DNA of 64,000 bases from Rhizobium leguminosarum (GTDB lineage: Bacteria > Pseudomonadota > Alphaproteobacteria > Rhizobiales > Rhizobiaceae), in assembly GCF_017876795.1 (NCBI RefSeq), contig NZ_JAGIOR010000001.1:4862501-4926500 (forward strand), in the 5' to 3' direction. The stretch's first letter is position 1, and each line of letters starts with the position of its first letter. Shown here in pieces: positions 1 through 9,468 of this stretch. The notes below the pieces were generated by a model. It did not search any database. It saw only the letters and a list, made by a program, of their open reading frames with translations, and was not told the origin of the DNA. The translations under genes were made by a program, and so were the position numbers.

Positions 1-191
1 GGCAGTTCGCGCGAATTGTCGCTGGCGGCGACGTTGATGCCGAACTTGTCTTCGTTGAAGAACACGTACCAGGGAAAGAAGGCGGAAGCACCGGCAAGCG
101 CCAGGCCGGTGAAGGTCAGAAGCCGATCCAGAATGACAGTCTTCCGGCGCTGCTTCAGGGAAGCGATGCGTTCGTCGTCGAATTCAGCCAC
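1..191 (-). CDS. Conserved flagellar-locus membrane protein (5' part only)
   Basis: The N-terminal 63 residues of a leftward gene run off the left edge. It starts at GTG 191-189, two bases after the fliI stop, with an AGAGGAG Shine-Dalgarno about 6 bases upstream, so it is translationally coupled to fliI. A charged N-terminus (VAEFDDERIASLKQRRK) precedes one hydrophobic segment at about residues 22-45 ending FFPWYVFF, which suggests a single-pass inner-membrane protein with the rest outside the cytoplasm. Rhizobial flagellar clusters carry a conserved hypothetical gene at this place between fliI and flgB; no function can be read from the part visible. Confidence 0.7.
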   Translation of the reverse strand, partial: MAEFDDERIASLKQRRKTVILDRLLTFTGLALAGASAFFPWYVFFNEDKFGINVAASDNSREL

Positions 192-193
192 GT

Positions 194-1591
194 CTATCTC
201 CTCTGAATGGGTGCGCCCTGATTGCCCATGCCGGCGGCCGCTTTGAGCGCGCCGGCGAGATCGGCGAAGGCATCGGCCGAGTCGCGGTCGCCCGGCGACT
301 GTTTCAGGACGTCGTAAATGATCGGCACCTGCTTGACCGCCATATCGAGATCGGGATCGGCACCCTGGCGGTAACCGCCGATCAGGCGCAGGTCGCGCGT
401 TTCCTCAAAGCGGTGGATCAGCACCTTCAGCCGCGACACCAGCTTTTCCTGGTCCGGCGTCCAGGCCTTGCGGGCAAGACGCGAGATCGAGGCGAGCGGA
501 TCGATCGGCGGGTAACGCCCTTCTTCGGCGAGGCTGCGCTGCAGGACGATATGACCGTCGAGGATGCCGCGCGTCGAATCGGCGATCGGGTCGTTGTGGT
601 TGTCGCCGTCGACGAGGATGGAGATGATCGCCGTGATGGTGCCGGAGCCCTCTGGGCCGGGACCGGCGCGTTCCAGCAGGCGCGGCAGCTCGGTGAACAC
701 GGAAGCCGGGTAACCGCGGGCGATCGGCGGCTCGCCGGAGGCGGTCGCCACCTCGCGGATCGCATGGGCGAAACGCGTGACGCTGTCGACGATGAAGAGG
801 ACATTCTCGCCCTTGTCGCGGAAATGTTCGGCGATGGTGACGGCCGTCAGTGGCGCCATCTTGCGCAGCATCGGGCTCTCGTCGCTGGTTGCAACGACGG
901 CGATCGCCTTCTTCATGTTGCTGCCGAGCGTGTCCTCGATGAACTCGCGCACCTCGCGGCCGCGTTCGCCGACTAGCGCAATGACGACCTTGTCGAAGGC
1001 GTCGGCGCGGGCGAGCATGGACAGAAGCGTCGACTTGCCGACACCGGAACCGGCAAAGATGCCGAGACGCTGCCCGAGGCAGAGCGGCGAGAAGATGTCG
1101 ATCGCGCGTACCCCGGTCTTGAAGCCGGTCTGGACACGCTTGCGGGTCATCGAGGGCGGCGCGGTATTGGCGATCGAGCGGCGATCGAGGCCCTCGGTGA
1201 TCGGACCCAGCCCGTCGATCGGCTCGCAGAGCGAGTTGACGGTGCGCCCGCACCAGCTGTCCGACGGTGAGATCCGGAAGGCGCCCTTGCGGATGACCGT
1301 ATCGTCGATGCCGATCGGCTCGCCGGGTTCGATCGGGCAGACATAGATCAGGTCCGGCTCGACGCGAACGACCTCACCGAGATGGACGCCGGTCGCCGAT
1401 TTATGAGCGACGAACTCACCGAGGCGAACATGGCGGGAGAGACCGCGAACCGTGTAATGGCCTGCGGCGATGGTCTGCACGCGACCGCCATGGGCAACTG
1501 CAAACTCCGGCGATGCGTATCGGTCGACGAGGCCTGCCAGATGCGCCAGTTTCGGGGAAAGACCGTCCTCGGACAGTAGCGTGGTGCTCAT
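194..1591 (-). CDS. fliI: Flagellum-specific ATPase FliI
   Basis: FliI is the cytoplasmic ATPase that, with FliH and FliJ, energises export of flagellar rod, hook and filament subunits through the type III apparatus. The 465-residue length is normal. Walker A (GSGVGKST) lies at residues 181-188, the GERGRE motif at 208-213 and Walker B (VLFIVDS) at 264-270, as in the F1-beta-like export ATPases. The C-terminus has the QGADPD motif. The start at 1591 lies 2 bp from the stop of flgF, so the order is flgF-fliI-membrane protein in one leftward operon. Confidence 0.96.
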   Translation of the reverse strand: MSTTLLSEDGLSPKLAHLAGLVDRYASPEFAVAHGGRVQTIAAGHYTVRGLSRHVRLGEFVAHKSATGVHLGEVVRVEPDLIYVCPIEPGEPIGIDDTVIRKGAFRISPSDSWCGRTVNSLCEPIDGLGPITEGLDRRSIANTAPPSMTRKRVQTGFKTGVRAIDIFSPLCLGQRLGIFAGSGVGKSTLLSMLARADAFDKVVIALVGERGREVREFIEDTLGSNMKKAIAVVATSDESPMLRKMAPLTAVTIAEHFRDKGENVLFIVDSVTRFAHAIREVATASGEPPIARGYPASVFTELPRLLERAGPGPEGSGTITAIISILVDGDNHNDPIADSTRGILDGHIVLQRSLAEEGRYPPIDPLASISRLARKAWTPDQEKLVSRLKVLIHRFEETRDLRLIGGYRQGADPDLDMAVKQVPIIYDVLKQSPGDRDSADAFADLAGALKAAAGMGNQGAPIQRR

Positions 1592-1593
1592 GC

Positions 1594-2328
1594 TTAGCGA
1601 CTACCCCCAAGCGTCTGCACCGCTTCCTTGAAGGAATCCTCGCTGTCGCGCATCAGCGACGAGACGCTTTCGAAGGCGCGGTTGACTTCAATCAGCTGGG
1701 TGATCTCGCGCATGGCGTTAACGTTGGAGTTTTCGAGATAACCCTGCTCGACGCCGACATTGAAGCGGTCGACGACGGCGCGCGGCTGGTCGGTGGTCAT
1801 GATGCCGCTGTTTTCGTAGCGTAGGTAACCCTTGCTGACATCGGCCTCGAACAACCCGAGCGAGGCGACCTGACGACCTCCCTGATAGATGATGCCGTCG
1901 GTGCCGACGGCCGGCTCGCCGCCCTTCGAATTGAGCTGGATAGGCGCGCCGCCGGCGTCGAGAACGGGATATCCGCGGATCGACACGAGTTCGCCGGTAT
2001 CCTTGAGCGTGAAGCGGCCGTCCCTCGTCAGCACGCGGCCGGCCGGCGTATCGAGCGAGAACCAGGCATCGCCCTTGATGGCGAAATCGAGCATGTTGCC
2101 GGTGTGCTGCAGTTCGCCATTTCCCTCGTTCAGATAGTCGTTGCCCTGGGAAACGAAGGCGACCTTGGTGTTGAGCTTGTTCTTGGTCGCCGCCACCATC
2201 TCGTCGAACTTCACCTCGGTGGCGCGAAAGCCGGTCGTGTTCACGTTCGCCATGTTGTCTGCGATGGTGGTCAGGCGCTTTTCGAGCGCCATCTGCGACG
2301 ACAGTGAAACATAAAGACCGGATTGCAT
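1594..2328 (-). CDS. flgF: Flagellar basal-body rod protein FlgF
   Basis: FlgF is a proximal rod protein of the flagellar drive shaft, exported by the type III apparatus without a cleaved signal. The 244 residues begin MQSGLYVSLSSQ, and the Flg_bb_rod signature (ANVNTTGFRATEVKF) follows at about residues 27-41. The C-terminus has the ENSNVNAMREI and LIEVNRAFE motifs of the rod/hook family. The frame is open to a TTG at 2343, but that stretch reads TTGGAGCTTACCGAC and holds the GGAG Shine-Dalgarno for the ATG at 2328, so I chose the ATG. FlgG is the alternative; length and position favour FlgF. The gene is first in the leftward operon with fliI and is divergent from motA. Confidence 0.93.
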   Translation of the reverse strand: MQSGLYVSLSSQMALEKRLTTIADNMANVNTTGFRATEVKFDEMVAATKNKLNTKVAFVSQGNDYLNEGNGELQHTGNMLDFAIKGDAWFSLDTPAGRVLTRDGRFTLKDTGELVSIRGYPVLDAGGAPIQLNSKGGEPAVGTDGIIYQGGRQVASLGLFEADVSKGYLRYENSGIMTTDQPRAVVDRFNVGVEQGYLENSNVNAMREITQLIEVNRAFESVSSLMRDSEDSFKEAVQTLGGSR

Positions 2329-2582
2329 GTCGGTAAGCTCCAAGCATTTGGCGATGAACGGAACGAAAAGCCGGGCGTCGTCTTTGTGGTTCGGCCGGGA
2401 TTTCGCTGAGGCGGCATCTCAGAAACGGGTGCTGACACCCATTCGTCTTCTTTAGCCTGACGACAGATGCTTGCGCGAAGCTGGCACGCGGAAATGCCCT
2501 CCGGCCGGCCCTTTCATCAGCCTCACGCAAGGCAGAAACCCTATCCGTCTCAGAGAAAAGCAACGTTCAGATTGGGCTGACG
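2329..2582. promoter_or_regulatory. Divergent promoter region flgF / motA
   Basis: This 254-bp spacer separates leftward flgF-fliI from rightward motA-fliM-fliN-fliG. Both transcription units must start here. Near the motA side it reads AGAAAAGCAACGTTCAGATT before the GGGCTGACG that precedes the ATG. I see no clear -35/-10 pair by eye. In Sinorhizobium, class II flagellar genes of this type depend on VisNR and Rem; a Rem site is expected here but was not identified. Confidence 0.5.
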
Positions 2583-3455
2583 ATGAATATTATTATCGGA
2601 TTTATTGTTGTCTGCGGCTGCATCGTCGGCAGTTTCATGGCGATGGGCGGCGAAGTGAACGCGCTGTTCCAGCCCTTCGAATTCCTCATCATCGGCGGCG
2701 CCGGCCTCGGCAGCTTCATCATGGCGAACCCAATGAAGGTGGTGAAGGATTCCGGCAAGGCGCTCGGCGAAGCCTTCAAGCACGCCGTGCCGAAGGAACG
2801 TAATTATCTCGACACGCTCGGCGTGCTCTATTCGCTGATGCGCGACCTGCGCACCAAGTCGAGAAACGAAATCGAAGCTCATATCGACAATCCGGCCGAA
2901 TCGACGATCTTCCAGTCGGCTCCGACAGTTTTGAAGAACAAGGAACTGACGGCGTTCATCTGCGACTACGTGCGTCTGATCATCATCGGCAATGCCCGCA
3001 GCCACGAGATCGAGGCGCTGATGGACGAAGAACTCAACACCATCATGCACGACAAGATGAAGCCCTACCACTCGATCCAGATCATGGGCGATTCCTTCCC
3101 GGCGATCGGTATCGTCGCTGCGGTCCTCGGCGTCATCAAGGCGATGGCCCACATCAACGATTCACCCGAGGTGCTCGGCCACCTGATCGGCTCGGCGCTC
3201 GTCGGCACCTTCCTCGGCATTCTCTTGTCCTATTGCGTCTGCTCGCCGCTGGTCTCCCAGATCAAGGTCGTGCGCAACAAGCAGCACCGCCTCTACGTCA
3301 TCGTCAAGCAGACGCTGCTTGCCTACATGAACGGCTCGGTGCCGCAGGTCGCTCTCGAATACGGCCGCAAGACGATCTCGGCTTACGAGCGTCCGTCCAT
3401 CGACGCGGTCGAACAGGAAATGATGAACCCAGGCGGCGAAAACAAGGCGGCTTAA
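2583..3455 (+). CDS. motA: Flagellar motor stator protein MotA
   Basis: MotA forms the proton-conducting stator with MotB and pushes on FliG. The 290 residues match family length. Four membrane segments are visible: two at the N-terminus (about 1-22 and 33-53) and two after the cytoplasmic loop (about 170-190 and 200-222). The loop holds the conserved charged stretch [13 protein letters not shown], and [16 protein letters not shown] matches the MotA signature of the third segment. The stop codon TAA directly abuts the ATG of fliM, so the two are coupled. MotB is not in the window, as in other rhizobia where it lies in a separate operon. Confidence 0.96.
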   Translation: MNIIIGFIVVCGCIVGSFMAMGGEVNALFQPFEFLIIGGAGLGSFIMANPMKVVKDSGKALGEAFKHAVPKERNYLDTLGVLYSLMRDLRTKSRNEIEAHIDNPAESTIFQSAPTVLKNKELTAFICDYVRLIIIGNARSHEIEALMDEELNTIMHDKMKPYHSIQIMGDSFPAIGIVAAVLGVIKAMAHINDSPEVLGHLIGSALVGTFLGILLSYCVCSPLVSQIKVVRNKQHRLYVIVKQTLLAYMNGSVPQVALEYGRKTISAYERPSIDAVEQEMMNPGGENKAA

Positions 3456-4406
3456 ATGACTATGAGCGATGCTTCGCATGACAAACCGGCGATGGATCCT
3501 GCCCTTCTCGCCAAGCTGACAGGCGGGCTTGGCGACAGAGGCAGGGTCGCCAAGATCTGCAGTTCCTTTGGGGAAGTCTACAGCGAATTCTTTCCCGACG
3601 TCATCAAGAGCGAGACCGGCCTCGACGTGACGGTCAACTATCTCGGCTGCGAGATCGGCTATAAGAACCACCTGATCGACGACCTGAGCGCGAACGTCAC
3701 CCTCGTCGACGTGACACTGCGCAACTGGTCGCAGAACATCACGCTTGCCTGCGGCAACGGTTTCGTCATCACGCTGATGGAGCACCTGCTCGGAGCCACC
3801 GCCGATACGATCGAGGAGCCGGCCGACCGGCTGCTGTCGATCATCGAAATCGACCTCGCGGTAATGGTTTTCGACAAGATCGCCAAGGTGCTGCGCTCGG
3901 CCGTCAACGCGCCCGGCGGTTTCGAACCGAGCCTTTCGGCCCCGCACGCCCTTGAGATGCGCGCCCGGCCGCCGGAGGACCGCCCGGACGAATTCGCCGC
4001 CGCCATCAATATGTCGATCACGCTTGCCGGCATCGTTTCGGAATTTTCGTTGATGGTTCCGCAGACGGCGCTGCTCAAGACCAAGGTGACGCCGCCGAAG
4101 CCGAAGCGTCAAGCGACCGGCAAGTCGGCGGAATGGACCGAACAGCTGGGCGACCAGGTCCGCCGCTCGCAGGTCACGCTCGAGGCCAAGATCAGGCTGC
4201 AGGACCTGACGCTGCGCACGATATCGAAGCTGATGGTCGGCGACGTCATTCCGTTCCGCGACAGCGGCGACGTGCGCGTCGAGGTCAGCGCCAACAGCAA
4301 GGAATTGTATGTGTGTGAGTTCGGGCGTTCAGGTGAAAACTACATGGTCCGCGTCAAGGATACGATGAACTCGGATGACGAACTCATCCGTCATTTAATG
4401 AATTAA
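3456..4406 (+). CDS. fliM: Flagellar motor switch protein FliM
   Basis: FliM is the C-ring component that binds phospho-CheY and sets motor speed or direction. The 316-residue protein has a central CheC-like/FliM domain (about 40-215) and a C-terminal SPOA domain (about 230-310; contains LMVGDVIPF, typical of FliM/FliN). The N-terminus has no canonical LSQ(A/D)EID CheY-binding peptide. It begins [15 protein letters not shown], as I would expect for the divergent rhizobial FliM. The ATG follows the motA stop without a gap. Downstream fliN is 65 bp away. Confidence 0.92.
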   Translation: MTMSDASHDKPAMDPALLAKLTGGLGDRGRVAKICSSFGEVYSEFFPDVIKSETGLDVTVNYLGCEIGYKNHLIDDLSANVTLVDVTLRNWSQNITLACGNGFVITLMEHLLGATADTIEEPADRLLSIIEIDLAVMVFDKIAKVLRSAVNAPGGFEPSLSAPHALEMRARPPEDRPDEFAAAINMSITLAGIVSEFSLMVPQTALLKTKVTPPKPKRQATGKSAEWTEQLGDQVRRSQVTLEAKIRLQDLTLRTISKLMVGDVIPFRDSGDVRVEVSANSKELYVCEFGRSGENYMVRVKDTMNSDDELIRHLMN

Positions 4407-4471
4407 TCGGTTCTCTGGCTTTTGGGCTGCAAAGGCAGTTTGAGGCAAGTTTCAACTGGAATAGTGATTTC

Positions 4472-5059
4472 ATGGCTACGAAGAAAACACAGCAGAACAG
4501 CGACCTCTCCCTGGATCTTCCGGGCAGCGAAGCGGATCTCGACCAGGCGATCGACGATCTGCGCGGCGTGCTGAAGCAGGATGCCGATGGCGACCTGCCG
4601 CAGTTTGGCGACGACCTGCAGAACGACGCCTTCGCAGCAGGAACCGATCTGGCGGCCTTCGGCGGCGAGATATCGGAAAACCCGTTCGGCGGCGACGATT
4701 TCGGCGGCGATTTCGGCGCCGGCAATGCCAGCCCGGCGGCCGGCATGGATTTCGGTGACAGCCCCTCCTTCGGCGCTTCGCCGGCTCCGCTCGGCAGCGC
4801 GCTGAATTCGAACTTCGACCTGATCATGGACATCCCGATCGACGTCCAGATCATGCTTGGCACCAGCCGCATGCAGGTCTCCGGCCTGATGAACCTCAAT
4901 GAAGGGGCGACGATCGCCCTCGACAAGAAGATCGGCGAGCCGGTCGAGATCATGGTGAATGGCCGCAGGATTGCACGCGGCGAGATTACGGTGCTTGATA
5001 ACGACGACACGCGATTCGGTGTGAAACTGATAGAAGTTTTGAGTACGAAAAAAGCCTGA
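4472..5059 (+). CDS. fliN: Flagellar motor switch protein FliN
   Basis: FliN completes the lower C-ring and helps to dock the export ATPase complex. The C-terminal 80 residues form the SPOA domain ([16 protein letters not shown], about 115 onward, ending GVKLIEVLS). The 195-residue protein has a long N-terminal extension rich in Gly, Asp, Phe and Ala (about residues 55-105, repeats such as [13 protein letters not shown]) that enteric FliN lacks. The extension is probably unstructured and is lineage specific. The gene sits between fliM and fliG in the rightward switch operon. Confidence 0.93.
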   Translation: MATKKTQQNSDLSLDLPGSEADLDQAIDDLRGVLKQDADGDLPQFGDDLQNDAFAAGTDLAAFGGEISENPFGGDDFGGDFGAGNASPAAGMDFGDSPSFGASPAPLGSALNSNFDLIMDIPIDVQIMLGTSRMQVSGLMNLNEGATIALDKKIGEPVEIMVNGRRIARGEITVLDNDDTRFGVKLIEVLSTKKA

Positions 5060-5087
5060 TCCCTGTGTGGGACGGAGAGGTTAGACC

Positions 5088-6128
5088 ATGATGGACTTTG
5101 ACGATTTCGGCGGCGCGCTAGCCGGGAAACCGTTGACCCAGGCTGAAAAGGCGGCGGCTGTTCTTCTCGCTATGGGAAAGGGAGTCGCCGGCCGGCTGCT
5201 GAAATATTTCACCCAGGCTGAACTGCAGACCATTATCTCATCCGCCCAGTCGCTGCGCGCCATCCCGCCGGACGAGCTCTTGATGCTCGTCGGCGAATTC
5301 GAAGACCTCTTCACCGAGGGCGCCGGACTGATGGACAATGCCAAGGCGATCGAGGCCATTCTGGAAGAAGGCCTGACGCCAGACGAGGTCGACAGCCTGC
5401 TCGGCCGCCGCACGGCATTCCAGGCCTACGAAACCTCGATCTGGGATCGCCTCAGCGAGGCGGAGCCGTCGTTTGTCGCACAGTTCCTGCTGCGCGAACA
5501 TCCGCAGACCGTCGCCTATATTCTTTCGATGATGCCTTCCAACTTCGGCGCCAAGGTGCTGCTGCAGCTCCCCGACAACCGCCGCGCCGACATCATGAAC
5601 CGAACGGTCAACATGAAGACCGTCAGCCCGAAGGCTGCGCAGATCATCGAAAACCAGGTCATGACGCTGCTTGCCGAGGTCGAGGCAGAGCGCAATGCCG
5701 CCGGCTCGACGAAGGTCGCCGATCTCATGAACGAACTCGACAAGCCGCAGGTCGACACGCTGCTCACCTCGCTGGAATCGATCAGCCGCGAATCCGTCAA
5801 CAAGGTCCGCCCGAAGATCTTCCTGTTCGAAGACCTCATGTACATGCCGCAGCGCAGCCGCGTCATGCTGCTCAACGACATCTCGACGGATGTGCTCACC
5901 GTCGCGCTGCGCGGTGCGCCGCCCGAGATCCGCGAATCGGTTCTCTCCGCCATCAGCCCGCGCCAGCGCCGCATGATCGAATCGGATCTGCAGAGCGGCA
6001 TGGGCGGCATCAATCCGCGCGAGATCGCCATTGCCCGGCGCGCCGTGGCGCAGGAAGCGATTCGCCTGGCCAACTCAGGTCAGATCGAGCTCAAGGAGAA
6101 GGAAGGCGACGCTTCCGCAGCCGCCTAA
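5088..6128 (+). CDS. fliG: Flagellar motor switch protein FliG
   Basis: FliG is the rotor protein on which MotA acts. The 346 residues contain N-terminal, middle (EHPQTVAYILSMM, about 140) and C-terminal domains. The C-terminal torque helix region FLFEDLMYMPQRSRVMLL carries the alternating charges that contact MotA. An AGGAGAGG-like ribosome site lies just upstream (GGACGGAGAGG). The stop codon TAA (6126-6128) is the first part of a dispersed palindromic repeat (CTAAAGCGCG...), so the repeat defines the end of the gene. It is the last switch gene before flhB. Confidence 0.95.
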   Translation: MMDFDDFGGALAGKPLTQAEKAAAVLLAMGKGVAGRLLKYFTQAELQTIISSAQSLRAIPPDELLMLVGEFEDLFTEGAGLMDNAKAIEAILEEGLTPDEVDSLLGRRTAFQAYETSIWDRLSEAEPSFVAQFLLREHPQTVAYILSMMPSNFGAKVLLQLPDNRRADIMNRTVNMKTVSPKAAQIIENQVMTLLAEVEAERNAAGSTKVADLMNELDKPQVDTLLTSLESISRESVNKVRPKIFLFEDLMYMPQRSRVMLLNDISTDVLTVALRGAPPEIRESVLSAISPRQRRMIESDLQSGMGGINPREIAIARRAVAQEAIRLANSGQIELKEKEGDASAAA

Positions 6129-6230
6129 AGCGCGTCGCGCATCGAACTTCGTTCAGGCGACCCGCTTTAGCTCCTTGTTTTATGCATGTCGTTATCCCGG
6201 AACCGCTCCACACTTCCGGGCGACGTGCAT
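6125..6230 (+). repeat. Composite palindromic repeat, copy A
   Basis: Two adjoining inverted repeats fill the fliG-flhB spacer. The first has outer arms CTAAAGCG (6125-6132) and CGCTTTAG (6163-6170). The second has arms ATGCATGTCG (6182 on) and CGACGTGCAT (to 6230), with an inner CCCGGAA/TTCCGGG stem around CCGCTCCACAC. The same two-part element recurs in reverse orientation at 11764-11863. The fliG stop lies inside the left arm. This looks like a short non-autonomous mobile palindrome of the rhizobial intergenic type; no coding capacity. Confidence 0.75.
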
Positions 6231-6360
6231 GGGACTTCGAGACTGTTGACAAATCCAGCCGCCCGGAAGGTGGCTGTTGATCGCGGTGCCACAGGCGACT
6301 ACCCTTCCGACGGTAGGCCGCGCTCAGTTGCGGCCTATTTCTTTGACGGAGGGCCGCATC

Positions 6361-7440
6361 TTGGCAGACGATGACAAGGACAGCAAAACAGAAGCCCCAA
6401 CCGCGAAAAAGCAAACCGATGCGGCTGAGAAAGGCAACGTGCCGTTTTCGCGCGAGCTGTCGATCTTCGCGACCATCCTTGGCACCTATATCTATCTGGT
6501 GTTCTTCCTCCCCGACAGCGTCGGGCGCATGACTGAAACGCTACGCGACATCTTCGAGCAGCCCGACCAATGGAAGATCGAGACGGGGCCGGACGTCCTT
6601 TCGCTGTTCGTCAAGCTCGGCTGGGCCACTGCGGCGCTGCTGGCGCCGGCCTTCATCCTGTTCATGGTGTTCGGCATTGCCTCCTCCGTCTTCCAGAACC
6701 TGCCGACGCCGGTGCTCGAACGCATCCGGCCGCAGGCCTCGCGCATCTCTCCCGCCAAAGGCTGGGAACGGCTCTTCAGCCTGCCGGGCCTCGTCGAGTT
6801 CGGAAAATCGCTGTTCAAGGTCGTCGTCGTCGGGGTCATCCTGTTTTTTGTGCTGAGGAGCGAATATTTCAGCTCGATCGACGCGATGTTCTCCGACCCG
6901 CAGACGATCCTGGTACGGATCTCGACGGCGATGCGCAAGATCATCATCGTCGTGCTGATCGCCACCGCGATCGTGGCGATCGCCGATGTCTTCTGGACGC
7001 GCCATCACTGGTTCACCGAGCTGAAGATGACGCGGCACGAAATCAAGGAAGAAAACAAGCAGGCGCAGGGCGACCCCTTCGTCAAGGGCCGGCAGCGCTC
7101 GCTGATGCGCGACCGCGCGCGCCGGCGCATGATCGCCAATGTGGACCGGGCGACGCTTGTCATCGCCAACCCGACGCACTATGCGGTGGCGCTACGCTAC
7201 GCCCGCGAAGAAAACGACGCGCCGGTGGTGCTGGCCAAGGGCCAGGACCTCATTGCGCTCAAGATCAGGGAGATTGCCGAGAAAAACGGCATCCCGGTGT
7301 TCGAGGATCCGCCACTTGCGCGCTCCATGTTTGCGCAAGTCTCGATCGATAGTGTCATACCGTCAGTCTTCTATAAGGCCGTTGCGGAGCTGATCCACCG
7401 GGTCTACGCCGCAGACGCCAAGAACAAACGGGTAAGATAA
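6361..7440 (+). CDS. flhB: Flagellar export switch protein FlhB
   Basis: FlhB is the inner-membrane export-gate protein that switches substrate class from rod/hook to filament by self-cleavage. The 359 residues have the usual N-terminal signature ([16 protein letters not shown]), four membrane segments within about residues 35-225 and the cytoplasmic domain with the autocleavage motif NPTH at about 270-273. I chose TTG 6361: it is preceded by GACGGAGGG at 7-8 bases and gives the conserved N-terminus. A longer open frame to ATG 6277 would add 28 residues of no family likeness, starting just past the palindromic repeat. Confidence 0.94.
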   Translation: MADDDKDSKTEAPTAKKQTDAAEKGNVPFSRELSIFATILGTYIYLVFFLPDSVGRMTETLRDIFEQPDQWKIETGPDVLSLFVKLGWATAALLAPAFILFMVFGIASSVFQNLPTPVLERIRPQASRISPAKGWERLFSLPGLVEFGKSLFKVVVVGVILFFVLRSEYFSSIDAMFSDPQTILVRISTAMRKIIIVVLIATAIVAIADVFWTRHHWFTELKMTRHEIKEENKQAQGDPFVKGRQRSLMRDRARRRMIANVDRATLVIANPTHYAVALRYAREENDAPVVLAKGQDLIALKIREIAEKNGIPVFEDPPLARSMFAQVSIDSVIPSVFYKAVAELIHRVYAADAKNKRVR

Positions 7441-7445
7441 GCCGA

Positions 7446-7889
7446 ATGAAAAAATGCCCCCACTCTACCCAGCGTGAAAAGATCCTCGCAGTTGCGATCA
7501 GCCCGGTCGCCACGGAACTGCGCCTTCTGGATGCTTCTGACCTTATTTCACTGCTGCGCTTCGAGTATTACGGCAACCTTTCCGATCTCGTCGCTTCGGC
7601 GGCAGAGCTTTTCTTTCATCCGGGCACGGTGAATTTCGGCCTGGGCGGCAACTATACGCTGGAATGGGGCGGCAAGCCCGAAGTCGTTCTCGATCTGGAA
7701 ATCAAGCCGCGCGGCGTCACCGTCTATGCGCAGCTGACCCTTGCCGAAGATCACGCCGGCATCGAGATCAACCACATCGCGTTCCAGGATCCCTCGGCCG
7801 ATCCCGATGAGAATACCCGTTTCCTCGAAAGGAGCCTTCGGGAATCGCGTTACAACGTCAACCAGTTGCCGCGGGCGCTGGCGGGCTGA
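7446..7889 (+). CDS. Conserved hypothetical protein coupled to flhB
   Basis: A 147-residue soluble protein begins 5 bp after the flhB stop, so it is probably in the same transcript. I do not recognise a family. It has no signal peptide or membrane segment. The middle (about 75-110) alternates hydrophobic and charged residues in beta-strand style (VVLDLEIKPRGVTVYAQLTL), and the C-terminal part is acidic, then FLERSLRESRYN. An uncharacterised gene sits at the equivalent place after flhB in related rhizobia, which suggests a link to motility; no activity is claimed. A hairpin at 7947-7974 lies between it and convergent visR. Confidence 0.7.
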   Translation: MKKCPHSTQREKILAVAISPVATELRLLDASDLISLLRFEYYGNLSDLVASAAELFFHPGTVNFGLGGNYTLEWGGKPEVVLDLEIKPRGVTVYAQLTLAEDHAGIEINHIAFQDPSADPDENTRFLERSLRESRYNVNQLPRALAG

Positions 7890-7946
7890 CATCTTATCAA
7901 GACATGAGAGCTTTCATCCACTCTTTCGAGAGCAGATCCATCCGCT

Positions 7947-7974
7947 TCAGCTGAGCTGAGCGAGGCTCAGCTGA
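7947..7974. terminator. Hairpin between convergent flhB operon and visR
   Basis: Perfect 10-bp arms TCAGCTGAGC (7947-7956) and GCTCAGCTGA (7965-7974) enclose an 8-base loop. The hairpin overlaps the last codons and stop of visR and lies 58 bp after the upstream rightward gene. It has no clear T-run on either side, so it could be a bidirectional transcript-end stabiliser rather than a classical intrinsic terminator. Confidence 0.5.
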
Positions 7975-8713
7975 TATAGCCGAGCCGGATCGCCTTGGCG
8001 ATCGCCTGGATGCGATTGACAGAATCGAGTTTGATGGTCGCCGAGCCGAGATAAGCGTTCACGGTGTGCACGGACAGGCCGAGCTTGTCGGCGATCTCTT
8101 CGCTGATGCGGCCGTCGCCGGCGAGCTGGAGACAGGCGATCTCGCGTTCGCTGAGCGCCTCGGCGGTGGCCGTGCGGCGTTCGTCGAGAGAGAGCAGATC
8201 CATCATGATATGGCAGCAGCGACCGTGCAGCTCGACGATCGTATCGCTCGAGGGATCAATCTCATCGCCGGTGAAAAGGATGAAACCGTTGCCGACGGCG
8301 CCGAGCCGTACCGGAAAGGCAAGGCCGGAAAAAGGCACAATACCGTCCTGCAGCCGCGTCATGAACGGAGCGAAATCCGCAGGACCAGGTGCCGCACGGT
8401 CGCAACCGCCGGCCCATGAGAGCGGCAACAACGACTTCTCAATATGGTCGAGAAGGATATCGCCATAGGCATCCGTGAAGGCCTTGCCGAAACCGGCATT
8501 GGAAGACCCCCAGTTCTCGAGTTCGCAGACGAGGCGCTGCTTTGCCGGAAGACCCGAGCCGCTGACGCGAAAGATCGCGAACCCTTGAGCATCGGCGAGC
8601 TTCTGCATCGCAATCAGCCGCGGGAAAAGATCGGACCGGCTGGAAATCCTGTTCACACGCACCATGCGCAGCTGCTCGGCGCTGCTCATCGTCCTGGCTG
8701 ATGGATGTCCCAT
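7967..8713 (-). CDS. visR: LuxR-type flagellar master regulator VisR
   Basis: VisR forms a heterodimer with VisN and stands at the top of the rhizobial flagellar hierarchy, activating rem and through it flagellar, motility and chemotaxis genes. The 248-residue protein has an N-terminal ligand-binding-like domain (about 20-165) and a C-terminal LuxR helix-turn-helix (about 185-245: LSEREIACLQLAGDG, then LGLSVHTVNAYLGSA). It lies 8 bp downstream of visN in the same direction, as in Sinorhizobium meliloti. The regulatory role is known from relatives and applied here by position and family. Confidence 0.9.
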   Translation of the reverse strand: MGHPSARTMSSAEQLRMVRVNRISSRSDLFPRLIAMQKLADAQGFAIFRVSGSGLPAKQRLVCELENWGSSNAGFGKAFTDAYGDILLDHIEKSLLPLSWAGGCDRAAPGPADFAPFMTRLQDGIVPFSGLAFPVRLGAVGNGFILFTGDEIDPSSDTIVELHGRCCHIMMDLLSLDERRTATAEALSEREIACLQLAGDGRISEEIADKLGLSVHTVNAYLGSATIKLDSVNRIQAIAKAIRLGYIS

Positions 8714-8721
8714 AGATCCCC

Positions 8722-9468
8722 CTATACGAGATTATTGCGGACGGCGAAGGCTATCGCCTCGGATCGGGTCTTGGTCGCCGTCTTGCGCATCACGCTGGTG
8801 ATGTAGTTGTTGATGGTATTGCGGGAGATTCCGAGGATCATTGCGATCTCGTCGCTGGTCTTGCCCTCGGCGATCCAGAAGAGGCATTCCAGCTCGCGGT
8901 CCGTCAATTCGAAATCGCGGTCGACCCTCGTACCGCCGCAGCGGAGGAAACTCGCGACATAACCTGCAAGCAGGCCCACATCTCGCAGACGCTCCGGCGA
9001 GAGGATGAACCCCTCACCGAACAGGAACATCAGGGCCAACCGCGACCGGCCGACGTTGAAGGTGAGAGAACAATATTGACGGCTGGCGCCGTCCGGCACG
9101 TCGGCATTGTCAGGCATAAGAGCAAAATTCGGCTGGAAGACCTGCATGCATTTTTCCAGCTCCGTCGAACGGGCATAGCCGCGAACCAGATCATTGGCGA
9201 TATCCCTGACCAGGTCAAAGGGCCAATCCGATGAAACAATGAAATCGAGACCGCTTTCCTGGAGGAGATCGCAGCGCGCCAGAAGGTAGTGAGAAGCCCC
9301 GACATACTCCGTCAGCGCCCGCAGACCGGACTGCAACCTGCCAGTGTTGGCGACGCCGTGCAGGCGCTGGAGGAGTTGATCGCGCGGCAACAGATCCGGC
9401 ACCACCGCGCTCGCGAAATTCGCCATCTGCCTCTCGCCTTTGCTCGCCTGAATTACGTTCATATCCAT
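8722..9468 (-). CDS. visN: LuxR-type flagellar master regulator VisN
   Basis: VisN is the partner of VisR. The 248-residue product has an N-terminal sensor-like domain and a C-terminal LuxR helix-turn-helix (LTDRELECLFWIAEGK then LGISRNTINNYITSV). The ATG at 9468 has an AGGA 8 bases upstream and gives a length like that of VisR. The frame stays open to 9510, and a later ATG at 9426 (MANFASAV) is also possible, so the start is moderately sure. visN is transcribed first, leftward, from the 490-bp spacer after fliF. Confidence 0.9.
   Translation of the reverse strand: MDMNVIQASKGERQMANFASAVVPDLLPRDQLLQRLHGVANTGRLQSGLRALTEYVGASHYLLARCDLLQESGLDFIVSSDWPFDLVRDIANDLVRGYARSTELEKCMQVFQPNFALMPDNADVPDGASRQYCSLTFNVGRSRLALMFLFGEGFILSPERLRDVGLLAGYVASFLRCGGTRVDRDFELTDRELECLFWIAEGKTSDEIAMILGISRNTINNYITSVMRKTATKTRSEAIAFAVRNNLV

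Noticed and set aside
405..1253. Long leftward open frame inside fliI
   Set aside because: It is an Arg-rich out-of-frame shadow of fliI with no ribosome site or family likeness; fliI itself is certain.
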